Source: Adineta steineri (Eukaryota; Rotifera; Eurotatoria; Adinetida; Adinetidae). Taken from it: 64,000 bases of DNA. Location: positions 843,597 through 907,596 of the forward strand of contig CAJNOI010000014.1 in assembly GCA_905250115.1 (NCBI GenBank), given 5' to 3'. A program made the position numbers and the translations under genes. Under the pieces are notes generated by a model. That model did no database searches, had not been told where the DNA came from, and saw only the letters and a list, made by a program, of their open reading frames with translations. Below, in pieces: positions 12,181 through 23,703 of the stretch. Position 1 is the stretch's first letter. Each line of letters opens with the position of its first letter.

Positions 12181-12573
12181 ATGGTTATGGCTTCTGGATT
12201 ATCATCATCAGGTAACTCAATTCATACAAAACGAGCTCTTCTAATTGGCAACAATAAATACAAGGAAGATAGTGAACTTCAACATTGTACCAATGATGTT
12301 GAAGATCTTGCTAACAAACTACGTAAGATTGACTTTAAAATCAAAGTTGGTACTAATTTGACATATGAACTGATGGATAGGATGATTGAAACGTTTATTG
12401 ATAACTTAAATCCAGATTATTTTATTCTTTTCTTTGTTACGAGTTACGGATGTCAATGAAGCCATCTAAATTTTCTCATACCCATTGATGATGATCGAAT
12501 TACAACAACTACTGATCTTAAATATCGAGCAATAAATGCTCAAGCTACGAGTATGGATGAGGGTGTGAATTAA
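12181..12573 (+). pseudogene. Caspase (C14) p20 remnant, catalytic His lost, nonsense codon
   Basis: The frame starts MVMASGLSSSG... and carries a caspase-like p20 core: 'KRALLIGNNKY', 'CTNDVEDLANKL' and 'PDYFILFFVTSYG'. It aligns with the intact caspase at 57682 (KRALIIGINRY, CVNDAEDLTNTL, LVLFYFAGHG). Where that protein has the catalytic His (AGHG) this one has SYG. A TGA follows at 12457-12459. The same frame then stays caspase-like (NFLIPIDDD...RAINAQ) up to 12557, where a telomere-like hairpin cuts it. The Cys-bearing second half is absent. An acceptor-like TATATAG precedes the ATG. It is therefore a dead protease, or a short pseudo-caspase of 92 residues if expressed. The NHL exon downstream is intact, so this locus is a decayed member of the caspase-NHL family. 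Confidence 0.75.
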
Positions 12574-12601
12574 AAGAAGACAGACACACTCACACTCTCA
12601 A
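12558..12601. repeat. Telomere-like hairpin at the caspase break
   Basis: Arms atgagggtgtgaat and cactcacactctcaat, inserted where caspase homology stops. Confidence 0.65.
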
Positions 12602-12812
12602 TTTACAATAAAGAATATCATTCATACTAAATTATTATCTTAACATAGATTTATATCAATAAATGTTTAAATATTTCATTCAATTTTCACTTCAAATGGT
12701 TTTAAATAAAAACATTTTTATTTTATTAACTTACATTTGAAAACAATACATTTTTTATTCACATTTATTCATCCATTTCATTCAGATATAAACAAAATCA
12801 TTTTCTTTTTAG

Positions 12813-13753
12813 AACAATCAGTTCTTTTCAATCATATTAATATCAACACCAAATGGAAACAACATGGAATCACTATTGCTGGAGGAAATGGACGAGGAAA
12901 TCAATTGTATCAACTCTATTATCCTTGTGGTATCTATGTTGATGATGATCATCAAACTATTTATATTGCTGATTGTTCGAATCATCGTATTGTTGAATGG
13001 AAACATGGAGAAGAAACTGGTCAAGTAGTTGCAGGTGGAAATGGAAGTGGAAATGAAAGTGATCAATTAAATAGTCCAACAGATGTGATTGTTGATAAAA
13101 ACAATGATTCTCTCGTCATTTGCGATTGGAAAAACAGACGAGTGGTACAATGGTCTCGACAAAATGGTACAAATGGAAAAACCATCATTGCTGACATTGA
13201 TTGTCGAAGTTTAACAATGGATAACAATGGAAATCTTTATATCTCTGATACAGAGAACAATGAAGTGAGACGATGGGAACAAGGAGAAATAGAAGGAACA
13301 ATAGTAGCAGGTGGAAATGGAAAAGGAAGTCATCTTAATCAACTCAATTATCCTACTTATATCTTTGTTGATGAAGATCATTCAATTTATGTGTCGGATG
13401 AGATGAATCATCGTGTAATGAAATGGATAAAAGATGCAAAAGAAGGTATTGTTGTTGCTGGTGGAAAAGGTTACGGGAATAGTTTGGCACAGTTGTGTTA
13501 TCCTCAAGGAGTGATTGTCGATCATTCGGGTACTGTTTATGTGGCTGACTCCACCAATGATCGAATAATGCGTTGGTGTAAAGTATCTGACGTAGGTAGT
13601 ATTGTTGTTGGTGGAAATGGATGTGGAGATGAACCAAATCAATTCTCCGGTCCCACTGGTTTATCATTCGATGTTCATGGTAATCTCTATGTCGTCGAGT
13701 GCGGTAACGATCGAATACAAAAGTTTGATATTGATTTCAATCAAACGTGTTGA
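12813..13753 (+). CDS. NHL-repeat beta-propeller exon (C-terminal module)
   Basis: This exon begins after the acceptor CTTTTTAG (12811-12812) in phase 1, as in the two other NHL genes of the window, and ends with TGA. It encodes ~313 residues with six NHL repeats of the form (V/I)AGGNGxG..NQL..P..I.VD....IYIAD..NHRI..W, which should close a six-bladed propeller. NHL propellers bind protein, RNA or lipid partners. The upstream partner is the caspase remnant at 12181. No intact donor exon is visible, so the exon may be expressed only from a cryptic start (an in-frame ATG exists at 12737, with no signal) or not at all. The repeat frame itself shows no stops, which argues for recent or continuing selection. 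Confidence 0.7.
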
Positions 13754-13964
13754 GGTTGATGATGAAATGAATAATTAAATTTTTTTTGTTTATTTTGATT
13801 GAAAACTAAATAAATGTAAAAACTCAAAGTGAATTTTTGTTAATAATTAAATTAAGCTTGATTTATTAATAAATGTATCTTTTTCGATGTAATTTGTTAA
13901 AATAACAAAATAAAAGTTTGAATTATTTGTTAGTTTTGTTCTGATCGATTTGATATTATATTGG

Positions 13965-14077
13965 AAGAGTGTGTGTGTGTGGGAATAGTTCCCAACCATG
14001 CCCGCCATCTTGAGAATGTGGGTGTAAATATTAGCTAGCGATCGCAACCACACTCACATCCATACACCCACACTCTT
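13965..14077. repeat. Telomere-like hairpin element (double arm)
   Basis: Outer arms aagagtgtgtgtgtgtggg and acccacactctt, with inner pieces gaatgtgggtgt and aaccacactcac. It lies between the convergent NHL and ammonia-lyase genes. Confidence 0.65.
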
Positions 14078-14336
14078 GTTTGTCTTTCATTTCTCATGTG
14101 AAATAAGTTATTTATATTGTACTGGATTAAGGATGAAACCATCTGTGTATATTCCCATAATAACTAGTGCGCCTCTTCATATCAACAAACAAATGCTGGA
14201 ATATTTATTTAGAAAAAATTACAGATTATGCTAATCAACAAACAAATGCTAGGATATTTACTTAGAAAAAACTACGTATTGCGCTAATCAATAAAAGATA
14301 TTTTTGATAAGAGTGTAGTTCAGAATACGTTTTCAT

Positions 14337-16330
14337 TTATGGCATTCGTCGTGCTTCATTAGAATAACGTTTTGAACGTAGCCAAACAATGGTTGGTTCT
14401 ATGGCTTTAAAAAGAGGTCCATCTTCGTTCATAGTAAGATTTTCACTTATCAAAGCAATGTGTTTATCGAGTGCATGTTCTCCATCATTCCAAATATAAG
14501 AACGTTTTTCATCAATAGGTACGTTAATAATAGATCGAACAGCTTCATATACAGTTCGACTTTTGTCTGATAGTAATGAACGAGCATCGTAGTTGTTTTT
14601 TGTAATTTTGTTTGCTCGTAAATCAAGTGCTTGAACGCAAATGAGAAGACAAATACTTAAATGTTGCCGAAAAGTAGCAATTGACTGATGAGCGAGACAT
14701 GCCGACATATGACCCATTGAATTAATATTTTGATTGTACTGTTCGGCATGTGTAGGAAACTTATCAGCCATCGGTGTTCCAAGAAAAAGTAAATAAGGCA
14801 TAATAGAATTACCGCAAATTTGAAGAGCTTTGACGCCTAAATTAACTTCACGATTTTGATTACCAACAAGGCAAGCAGGTAAACCATTATTGAATTCCGG
14901 TGTCACTAATTGAGCGATTTGAACATCCAAATGTTTTGCCATTAAACCAACTGTCTGTCGAAGTCGATCCATCGCTATACTTACATGTTCACCAAGAAAA
15001 TTTCCACCACCTAAATGTATCAAAAAAGGATTCGATCAATATTGTAAGAAGTTTTGTCTCTCACTTACAGTAGATTTTACGAGTATTAACATCAATCAAA
15101 GGATTATCATTAGCGCAATTAATTTCGATTTCAATTGTTCGAGAAATATCATGCATTGTTTCTACCATTGGACCAAGAAACTGTGGACAACATCGTATTG
15201 AATAACGATCTTGAATTGGCTCATCTTCACTGCGTTTGGTCAATTTGCCATCCAGCCCATTATAGATCATTTTCGAACCATTAATGAGTTCTAGTAAAGC
15301 ATCGGTTACTTCAATCTAAAATTAATCGTACATATATTCTGCTTTATTGAATTTTACAACTATAGAATAGATCTTTCTACTGAATGTAGGAGGCAGCCAA
15401 CTATGATTAATTACTGAATTTTATCTTATTATCAAGGATGTATTGCGACTCTTGTCATTGTCTAGTATAAAAAGTGTTTTTACATACCTGCCCTGGATGG
15501 CTTCTGACTTGATAAAAAAATGGATGTAATGGTTGGTTGTTAGCCGCAAGCGCTTGAAAAGCCATGGCATGAATATGGAGCGAAGCAGCCATCAATGTGT
15601 ATAAATCATAAGCAGCGAGTGTTGCTGATGCGGTCATTACACTTGTTCCGTTGATCATAGCTAAACCTTCTTTTGGATTGAATTTCTCAATGTTTAATCC
15701 AAGTTTTTGCAAAGCTTCTGGAGCACTGATTGTTTCACCTTTAAAATCGACTTTAACATGTTCATCTTGACCGGAGATAGCAGAGGCAATGTAAGATAAT
15801 GGAATAAGATCACCTGATGCTCCTATTGAACCAAATACTGGTACGAGTGGTGTCACTTCTTCATTAAGAAATCGAATCAGCTTCTCATCCCATTGTCGAC
15901 GAATGCCAGATGCACCAATTAAATGAGTATTCGCTCGCAAAAGCATCGCTGCTCGAATTGATTCTAATGGCATAATCGGGCCAGCACCTGCTGTGTGAAC
16001 ACGAACTAAATTATTTTGTAATTCTGTCGCTACGTCATTCGAAACAACTTCCGTAGCGAGTCCACCGAATAGAGTAGTGACACCATATAGCGGTAAAGCA
16101 GCCTTAACGACTTCTTCCAGAACATCAACCGATTGATCCATTCGAGTACAAACATTCGTATCATCAGTCAGTTTTACTTGTCGATAACGACGAGAAACTT
16201 GTACTGCATGTTCCAATGTGAGGCCTTGACCTCGAATAACGATCACGGGCTCCAGTCGTTGTTTGTCATGTACATTTTTTCTTGCTTCCATAGGATATAA
16301 ATGACTACTATGAAATTCTGTGTGTATCAT
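14337..16330 (-). CDS. Aromatic amino-acid ammonia-lyase (HAL/PAL family)
   Basis: Three exons on the minus strand (16330-15488, 15315-15069, 15010-14337) join in phases 0 and 1 with good GTATGT/GTAAGT donors. The product is 587 residues. The MIO prosthetic-group motif is complete: GSIGASGDLIPLSYIA with Ala171-Ser172-Gly173. The catalytic Tyr is in LYGVTTLFGG (Tyr82). Further family marks are LQNNLVRVH, AMINGTSVM, LHPFFYQ..SHPGQ and CGGNFLGEH. The enzyme eliminates ammonia from histidine, phenylalanine or tyrosine to give urocanate, cinnamate or coumarate. 'YGVTT' is more PAL/TAL-like than the YGINTGFG of animal HAL, so substrate choice is open. An animal HUT-pathway HAL is the conservative alternative. 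The divergence suggests a gene acquired from bacteria or fungi and then given introns. Confidence 0.85.
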
Positions 16331-16475
16331 CTGTGCACGTTTAAACGATGAAATAATAAGAGAGAATACATAAACACTTTGTCTATTCTTATCTTTCTCT
16401 CACTCGTTTATGATTATAAAGGTTAAGTAAGTACAAAAAGAAGAAGAACGAATAAGATGGAGATGGTCACAATAG

Positions 16476-16657
16476 AAGTGTTAGGGGTCAAACAAACAGA
16501 AAAATGAACTAACGTTAAAGTTGAATTAAGAGATATAATTGGCGCATTATCGTGATAAATCGTCTAAAAAAGATGATTTATCTCATAACACGTCATCGTA
16601 TTGGTTAATTCAGTTTCAACGTTAATTCATTTTTTCAGTCTGTCTGAGGCCTCAACT
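16476..16657. repeat. Degenerate foldback repeat
   Basis: Left arm aaaaatgaactaacgtt…gataaatcgtc pairs imperfectly with right arm gatgatttatc…aacgttaattcattttt. The ends ggggtcaaacaaacag and ctgtctgaggcctcaa also pair loosely. It looks like an old MITE upstream of the ammonia-lyase start. Confidence 0.5.
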
Positions 16658-17130
16658 GCACCGATAATAATATCATTCTATCGGTGAATTTGTCGCTTGA
16701 CCTTTTTGGTTTTTTTTCCTTACAAATCTAAAACTTTATCTTTTCCAAGTATCTCGCCAAATATTATAAGGGCGCAGGCTGAAAAATATTCTAGAGAGAA
16801 GTTTTTTTTCACATATCTTTCATGCCTCACACTCATTTGCTAACACTATTTCATATTTAGAATATTGCTGGTGATAGGAAAAAACTGCGATCAATATTAC
16901 CTGTTTTTATACCAATTATCTATCTATTTACTGATGACTTGAAAATATTTTTTTTATTCTTTATTATAAAGAAAAATAAAACTAAAGTAACACTCCTACT
17001 GGTCAGTTCAAATAAGGTTAAAATTTAACGTTTCATTCAATATGAAAAGCATTATTAAAATATCGCACTTATAAAGAACAAAAACAGGAGCTTACCGTAT
17101 TATGTGCAAATACTAAGACATTTATTGACA

Positions 17131-17178
17131 AGGTGCGAGTGTAAGATAAAAATAAAACAATCACACCCACACCCTCAA
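17131..17178. repeat. Telomere-like hairpin element (one arm decayed)
   Basis: Left aaggtgcgagtgta, right tcacacccacaccctcaag, AT loop. Confidence 0.55.
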
Positions 17179-18168
17179 GATGATCAAACTGTTATATTCA
17201 TGACAACGATACTCAGGCGTAATTATATGTAATATTTTTCTTGTTTACAATGACTCATATTTCACCTTGATCAGTATAAAAGGAAGTGAGTCATTCATTT
17301 TATTCACATCATATAGAAAGGAAGTACAAGAAAATATGCAACCTGGAAAAAAACCTTTATATGTGTATAATTAGTCATGTAATATTATCTAGACGGTTTT
17401 TTCTAAATATCAGATCAACCTGATTTTAGTCGAGCATGATGATTTTAGTAGGACGAATGACAAATAGATTAATTAAGATAGCAAAAGTCAGTATTTTTGT
17501 TATTCATCCAATCTAATATTTTATTTATTCTTGGTGAATACTTAAAATAAAATCAAGGTTAAAACAAGTTATAATATGTATGCAATAGATAAAATTATCA
17601 AAATCAAAATCTGACAGGAGTATAAATGAATGAACTATTTTTCAAGAGTGTAGGAAAATTCTAGAAAGGTTATTTAGAAGGTTTACATTAGAATCAAGCA
17701 TGTAGAAGAAGTTAGCAGACTATGTATATTTGTTTATCCGAGAAAAAACTGCATAAACAATAGATACATGTTACAATATTCATCTGAATAGATGGAAGGA
17801 ATCAGGTGTAAAATAAAGATTACATATTTAGATATTTTCATATACTAAGAGTTTTCGAATGCAGTCGAAAAATTATCTTCATTGAGTATAAACATGTATA
17901 TCTTTCACCTGTTTCAATGTAATCTAACAGCCACTTTTCATTGATATATGTATAATATGACTAAATTTTCAGACAATGATTACTATTATTTTTTTGTCAT
18001 AAAAATATCATTGTCTAAAAGAATTTTTATAATATCGTATTTCAAAATTAAAAGTTTGTAAAAGTGTATAGTTCGGATATAAAGTTCTGTATAATATAAT
18101 TCATGAAAATCATGATACTTGATACCCCGAGGTAAATATGACTTCACCCTTCCATCCATTATCGATCA

Positions 18169-18178
18169 NNNNNNNNNN
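18169..18178. other. Assembly gap (10 N)
   Basis: Ten N between atcgatca and aaattccc. This is likely a scaffold join of unknown true length, so continuity across it is not assured. Confidence 0.95.
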
Positions 18179-20036
18179 AAATTCCCAGTCTCTGGTTTTT
18201 ATCCTTTATCTATCGTTATTGGAATTTGGATTTTGACCAGACTAAACGGTAATAGGTAACAAAAATGATTTATTATTATTGTCTACTACCCATCTATTGT
18301 CAAAATCTTAATAAGAACAGAACAAAAAACAAATAACGAATATGCAGACATATTTTTGAGTGCGTTTTGATTCATTTTTATTCATAAAAGGTAATTACCA
18401 CAATAACGATTGCTGAAAGACTACGAAAATAATGAATCGATATGTTACGCAAAGTGACTTGTCGGCAGTAGAAAAAATTTCTGTTAATTTTTTTCCCTCA
18501 GTCCTTGACGTGATAAGAATGTAAAAATAATAATCGATTATTTTTATTATTTAATATATATTGTATTTGAAAATAAAATATAATAAAACATGTACGATGA
18601 AAAGCTGTTTAATTCATAGAAGACAGTATATTTTTACATTTCAACTTTTGATTTTATCAAGAAATGTTTTAAAATCAACGTTGAATACTGGGTTATAATT
18701 TGTTAATTGAAGAGTGTGAGAAAAGAGTTTACTGTATATTGATAAACTATTTTTGACGAAAATGTATAGCTACGACATTTACAAATTTATTTGATTTTAA
18801 AGCAGAAACTACAACTAAACAATGTTTTGTTCTTTGTAAATTATTTTATCATCTGTTTAGGTGTAACAGATAAAAATTTTAGAGAAAATATATATAAATG
18901 AGAACCAGTCATCTCTCAAACGATTTACACAGAAAGAAAAGAAGAAAAATTTCTGTGTTCTCTGATAAAACTGCTTTTAAGTACTAAGATTTTCTCTTTT
19001 TATATTTTTTCGCCTATTCGAATTTCAACTAAGTTCTCATGTCAACTGTGACATATATAACATGTATTGATTCATTTTTCTACGATAATTATAAAAGTTA
19101 GGAATAGTAATTGCTAGTAACTTTCTTAAAAATATATAAAAAGTCAATACACATGACTAACAATAAGAAAATTATTCTTGTTAGTAATTTAACAATGACA
19201 ATTATAAATACTTAAGAAAAAGATAAACTGAAATTTTCTAATCGAATGATTCACATTATTTATTTATTTATGTATTATACGATCAATCAATCATATTTAT
19301 CAAAAGAACGAGCTATATGCAACAAGAAAAATTTTCTTCTCTTTATATATATAGATTCTATCTTCAAAACAAAATTTAGTAGCGATTATTCAAAAGTTTG
19401 TAATTAGTAATAAGTACATATTGTATAAATAGAATAAATGATCAATCCTTTTTATATAAATTTAATCTATAACTATAGAAATTCAATTCAGCTCTTTGAA
19501 AGAAAAACAAATGAACCACATACTTGAGGATTTTTTTTAAATATTAAAAAATTAAAGTTTCCAGTACCCGTAAGAGAAGCATCTTATACAATCTATTTCA
19601 GAGTATGATAACGAAATTGAGATTAACCTTAGAAAAAAAAGGCTTTTTAAAATAATCCATCAATTAACTTGAAATTCCAACAACAGTTGACTATTTACAT
19701 TCAAATTAATATACATTATTCATTCAAATTTATGAATGATAATATTATATCATAATCAAATGTAACTTCAAAGAATGTTTTTATTAATAATGAAATAGTA
19801 AAAAAAAATGAATAAGAATAAATAGCAAGCAGAAGAAAAATGTAATATAGACGATGTATTTCACAAATTCTGTACTATGTACAAATAATAAGAAATTTTA
19901 CTAGTAGGAAGGCAAACAACAAACAATGTATTTTCTCTTATATACAATTAAATGAGTCGAACGCCACAACAATAACGACATATCAACAAACAAAAGAATA
20001 GATTAGAAACAAGAAAAAGCAACTGAAATTGAAATT

Positions 20037-20440
20037 TTAAATGTCTTTAATTTTTTTTTGCTGTAGCTTCAGTAAAAATTTATCTGTAACAAGTGAGTAG
20101 CTAGCAGCAGTACTAATATCACACATATTTTTCTTGTTACGTGCCATTTTAATATATCCTTTATCACCCCAAGTAGCGAGCCAACTATTAAAAAAAGAAT
20201 CAATTCAAAACAAAATCGAAATAAATATATTTTTTTGTTATTTACCTATTCTTAACAATATAATATTCTTGTTGACCTTTTACTGAATCATTAGCAATAC
20301 CATAACCAACAGCTAAAACACCATGATCAAGTTCTTCTGATGAAAATTATGGATTAGAATAAAAATCATATTTCTGTACTGATAGACTGAGAATATATGA
20401 ACAGAAGATATAGCAGGGACATCCCTCTGACTGGCCACAC
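20037..20440 (-). pseudogene. Cathepsin L-like (C1A) protease, 3' remnant
   Basis: The last two exons of a papain-family protease remain. The penultimate exon (~20440-20246) reads SSEELDHGVLAVGYG, holding the catalytic His, then 'YYIVKN'. The donor GTAAAT joins in phase 2 to the last exon (20184-20037), which reads [17 protein letters not shown] and ends in an '[13 protein letters not shown]' tail, the classic cathepsin L C-terminus. An in-frame TAA interrupts the segment just before SSEELDHG (YSNP-stop-F), and the next upstream similarity is out of frame. No exon with the catalytic Cys or the propeptide is found upstream. The remnant is therefore broken; an intact paralogue presumably exists elsewhere. 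Confidence 0.75.
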
Positions 20441-21609
20441 TCATATGATAAAAAATGTTTTTAGTACTCTATTTGCTACTGTTATCACTAAAATTGAAGT
20501 CAAATAAGTTTTATCTTTATACATTCGAGTTTACGATATTTATATATATCTGCATACTATAAATTAAAACGTCGAGACATTGTATGTTAAGACCATGATT
20601 TTACATCGATTATCTTTTGTCTAATCATTGGTATAATAAATCTTGGTCGTATAGAATAACAAATGTTGATTAAAATTCCGCTAATGGTATTATTTCATAC
20701 CATGGTAACAAGTGTAAAATCATATTCTGTTCATCACGTTTACATATTCTACTGTATCTTGTTATTTGTGTCAAAATCTGTGCAGTGATAAAATACTCTC
20801 ATTAATTTGTTTCACATAAAAATAAATCTAAGTTTTATGCAAATATATGTAAACGAAAAATATTTATTTCAATTTTATTACCTTTCTTTATATGATAGTG
20901 ATAATTTATTTTCGTAGAAAAAAGTTTACCAAATGTATTCGAAAATATATCATATTTTGTTTTTTGAATAAAAATTATTAAATTAATATATCTATTCTTT
21001 ACGTCATCTGCTTCAATTTATTATATTAAATATAAAATTATATTGAAAAGAATTTATATTTCGAAAATATTTTTCTACTAGCACAAAATAATAATCTTTA
21101 CTAATTTATTAAAATATGTCAAAAGAAAGCGAACATTATTAAAAGGTAGATGGCGTTTTATGTGTCTGACTCAGGAACGATAAATATGGCACGTATAGAA
21201 AACCAACCAACTATTTAAGTTTGATCTTGAAATAAATCAATAGTCCTACAAAAATAATAATCTGATAATTGCATCATCTTCGTAGTCAGTTAGTCTGAGT
21301 ACTATTTAACATTCTATTCTTCTATATTTAAAAATAGTGTTGCATACATCGGAAGTACAAGTAATAGTTTGACTATTAATTTTAATTTAATTACTAACTA
21401 AGCGAACGTATTTGACTGTGATAGTTGAAAATAATTATAGATATTCATTGAGTTCTATGATCCATAATATTTTGTTTTAATTTATTTAATTTTGTTTCTA
21501 AATACACTTGAGTTTGTGATTTACGTCAAGCAATAAACTGAATGTTGGAAAAAATGAAAAATATTGATTGAATTTTCTAGAAGATAAAAATCATATTTTA
21601 AGGACATCA
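20441..21609. other. Intergenic, no feature seen
   Basis: AT-rich sequence between the cathepsin remnant and the seven-exon gene, without recognisable exons. Confidence 0.35.
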
Positions 21610-23703
21610 ATGAACGTAAGTTTAGGAATTTTACTTATTTTTTATTTGCTCTGTTATAATATATGTAGGAAATATTAGATGATGATGGTATTGAAGAAAA
21701 TATAGATGTTCATTCAGAAAATATATTACCAGGACAGGTTATATATTTTACATTGATTTTCAAAATATTTAAACTTTTTCATTATAGCCAGAGCGTGGAT
21801 TTAATATTGGTAATAATAATTCTTCTGGAATGATTTCTCAAAGTATGTAATATTAATTTAATAATAAAAATATCCGAAGTATCAATTAATTATAAGTGAC
21901 GAATATAATATAATAGTTAAATAATTAATGTGTTGATTATTTTTGAGAATTTAATTTTAAGTTTATGTTAAGTATATTCTTGAATAAGACGTTTTGATTT
22001 TGTTGTTAACTAAATAAAAATAAAAAGAAAGTTTTGAATATTATAAAAATAATTTTCATATTTACTTTATTGAATTAATATTATATAAAATAAAGATTTC
22101 TTTTCAGCACTAGCTTACAAAATGATGTAAACTGATATGTTGTATTGTTTTTTTGTTAAGATCCAGTTATTCATCAGGTTCAAACAATTGATAATGCATC
22201 TATTCAACAACATCTTGATACTGGTAATGCAATCAATTCTTTCTCAGGTTCAATTGTTATAAATAATATTCCATCTTCTTCTGTTATATTATTCGGTGCA
22301 TCACATAATTCTTCCAGTCAAGCTCCTAAAATAGGTAAAAACATTATGAATTAATTTAGTTAATAATGGAAATTTTTCAATTATTTGATAAACTTTATCA
22401 AAGGGGTTCAAATAGATTTTCCATAGTTCTGACTAAAGGCACAAAAATTCCAACATACTATATTTTTTCCCAATACAAGTTTTTCACGTAATTTCACTAT
22501 TTCTATTATCGATTCGCTCTAGGACGTATTTCAATGACTATTTCATGAACAATTCAGTCAACAGTATGTTGAGATTTCTAGAAACTCGAAATGTGATTTT
22601 TCAGATTTTCTATAGCGCCATCTGTCAGGCTAAAACTACAGGGTGTGGGTGTCCGTAATTGATAATCATAACATCCACGCAAGCTCACCCACACCTTAAC
22701 TCTTACTTTTGAGGGATCCCCTCCTAGCTGCCTTCTCATCTTCACTTTTTGTAACTTCAGTTCAAGATGGCTCCACTCATCCCCTTAACCCTAGCACGCG
22801 CATAATAGTCGTTAAAGCTTAAAAATCGAAGGTATGAGTAGCTATTATGATTATCTTTTATCCGCACCCATACTCATCCCGATTTTATTATCAGAATTGT
22901 CAGGTTTATAGAATACTGCGAAATTGCGGAAGTAGGAGTGGGTTAAATACTCATCTTTATTTCATACACACTCCCCGCCACATCTCCAGCTGCACCCTTC
23001 TGCAGAATTGATTTATTCTATTTGTCCGCTTAATCTGAAAATATATAAATTTTCTCCTAGTGATGAATAACTATTTTGCTGTATTTTTCTTTTAGATGCT
23101 GGCACAAATAATAATCTAAATTTTCAAGCTTCAGGAGGTGTAACCTTTAATTAAACTTTAATGATTGAAATTAAATATAATCTTACTTATAGTTTGTAGA
23201 TCTCCTCAACCAGTGATTGATGATATACCATTTGGTGTCCCGCCAGCATTCACTACAGGTAAAGCATCGTTGGTGCACGTAAATAACGCATTTTGTGTTT
23301 CGATTTTCATTCCGCGAAAGAATCAAAGTCTGTAATAAAAAAAGAACAGCTGATTCATACGTATTTACTTGGAAGGTGATTAGAGCAAACTATGACTCAA
23401 AACAGAAAGTCGCCGAAAATCGCAAAAAAATATTGCGACGAAAGTCGAAAGGGGATTAAATGGTAATAAAAGCACGTAATTAAATACAGATGTTCGATTC
23501 TCAATCAGTACGAGTATATATTACATGATAATTTTGTAAAAAAAATGACTATCCATAAGAATCATAATCGAAAAATTCTAAATTTACGAAAATTACGCAT
23601 AAAATCAAAAACTTTATAAGATTGATCTTTAATGAGGAAAAAAATATTTTATATTTTATTTTTAGAAGAGTTAATCTTCGGAACCAGTACTCCTTATTCT
23701 TAA
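21610..23703 (+). CDS. Unknown small protein, seven short exons
   Basis: I assembled this by splice logic: 21610-21615, 21669-21737, 21788-21842, 22161-22334, 23096-23137, 23193-23258 and 23666-23703. Each junction keeps one frame (phases 0,0,1,1,1,1), giving 149 residues and a TAA stop. The protein is Asn/Ser/Ile-rich and acidic at the start (EILDDDGIEENIDVHSEN). It has 'NNNSSG', 'SSSVILFGASHNSSS' and 'PQPVIDDIPFGVPPAF'. It has no signal peptide or membrane segment and looks disordered. I recognise no family. The six-nt first exon is unusual and the start could lie elsewhere. The 761-nt intron 4 holds telomere-like hairpins. The chance of six consistent junctions arising randomly is low, but no exon is long enough to be decisive. 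Confidence 0.5.
22640..22697. repeat. Telomere-like hairpin element
   Basis: Arms agggtgtgggtgtc and gctcacccacacctt, inside intron 4 of the seven-exon gene. Confidence 0.65.
22829..22881. repeat. Degenerate hairpin of the same type
   Basis: Arms ggtatgagtagc and ccgcacccatactcatccc. It is shifted toward ATGAG/CTCAT. A third C-rich run (cacactccccgccac) follows near 22968. Confidence 0.4.

Larger units (their letters stand above)
16331..20036. other. Gene-poor interval with assembly gap
   Basis: No supported protein gene in 3.7 kb. It holds a degenerate inverted repeat (16476-16657), a telomere-like hairpin (17131-17178), a TATAAAAGG box near 17276 with only a 12-codon frame behind it, and the N run. 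Otherwise AT-rich with no domain-bearing exon that I can see. Confidence 0.35.

Noticed and set aside
13353-13667. Minus-strand ORFs over NHL exons (also 43021-43294 and 61906-62179)
   Set aside because: Shadows of the repeated NHL codons; they recur in all three NHL genes for that reason.
17276-17380. TATA box followed by a 12-codon ORF
   Set aside because: No spliced continuation found; too short to support as a gene.
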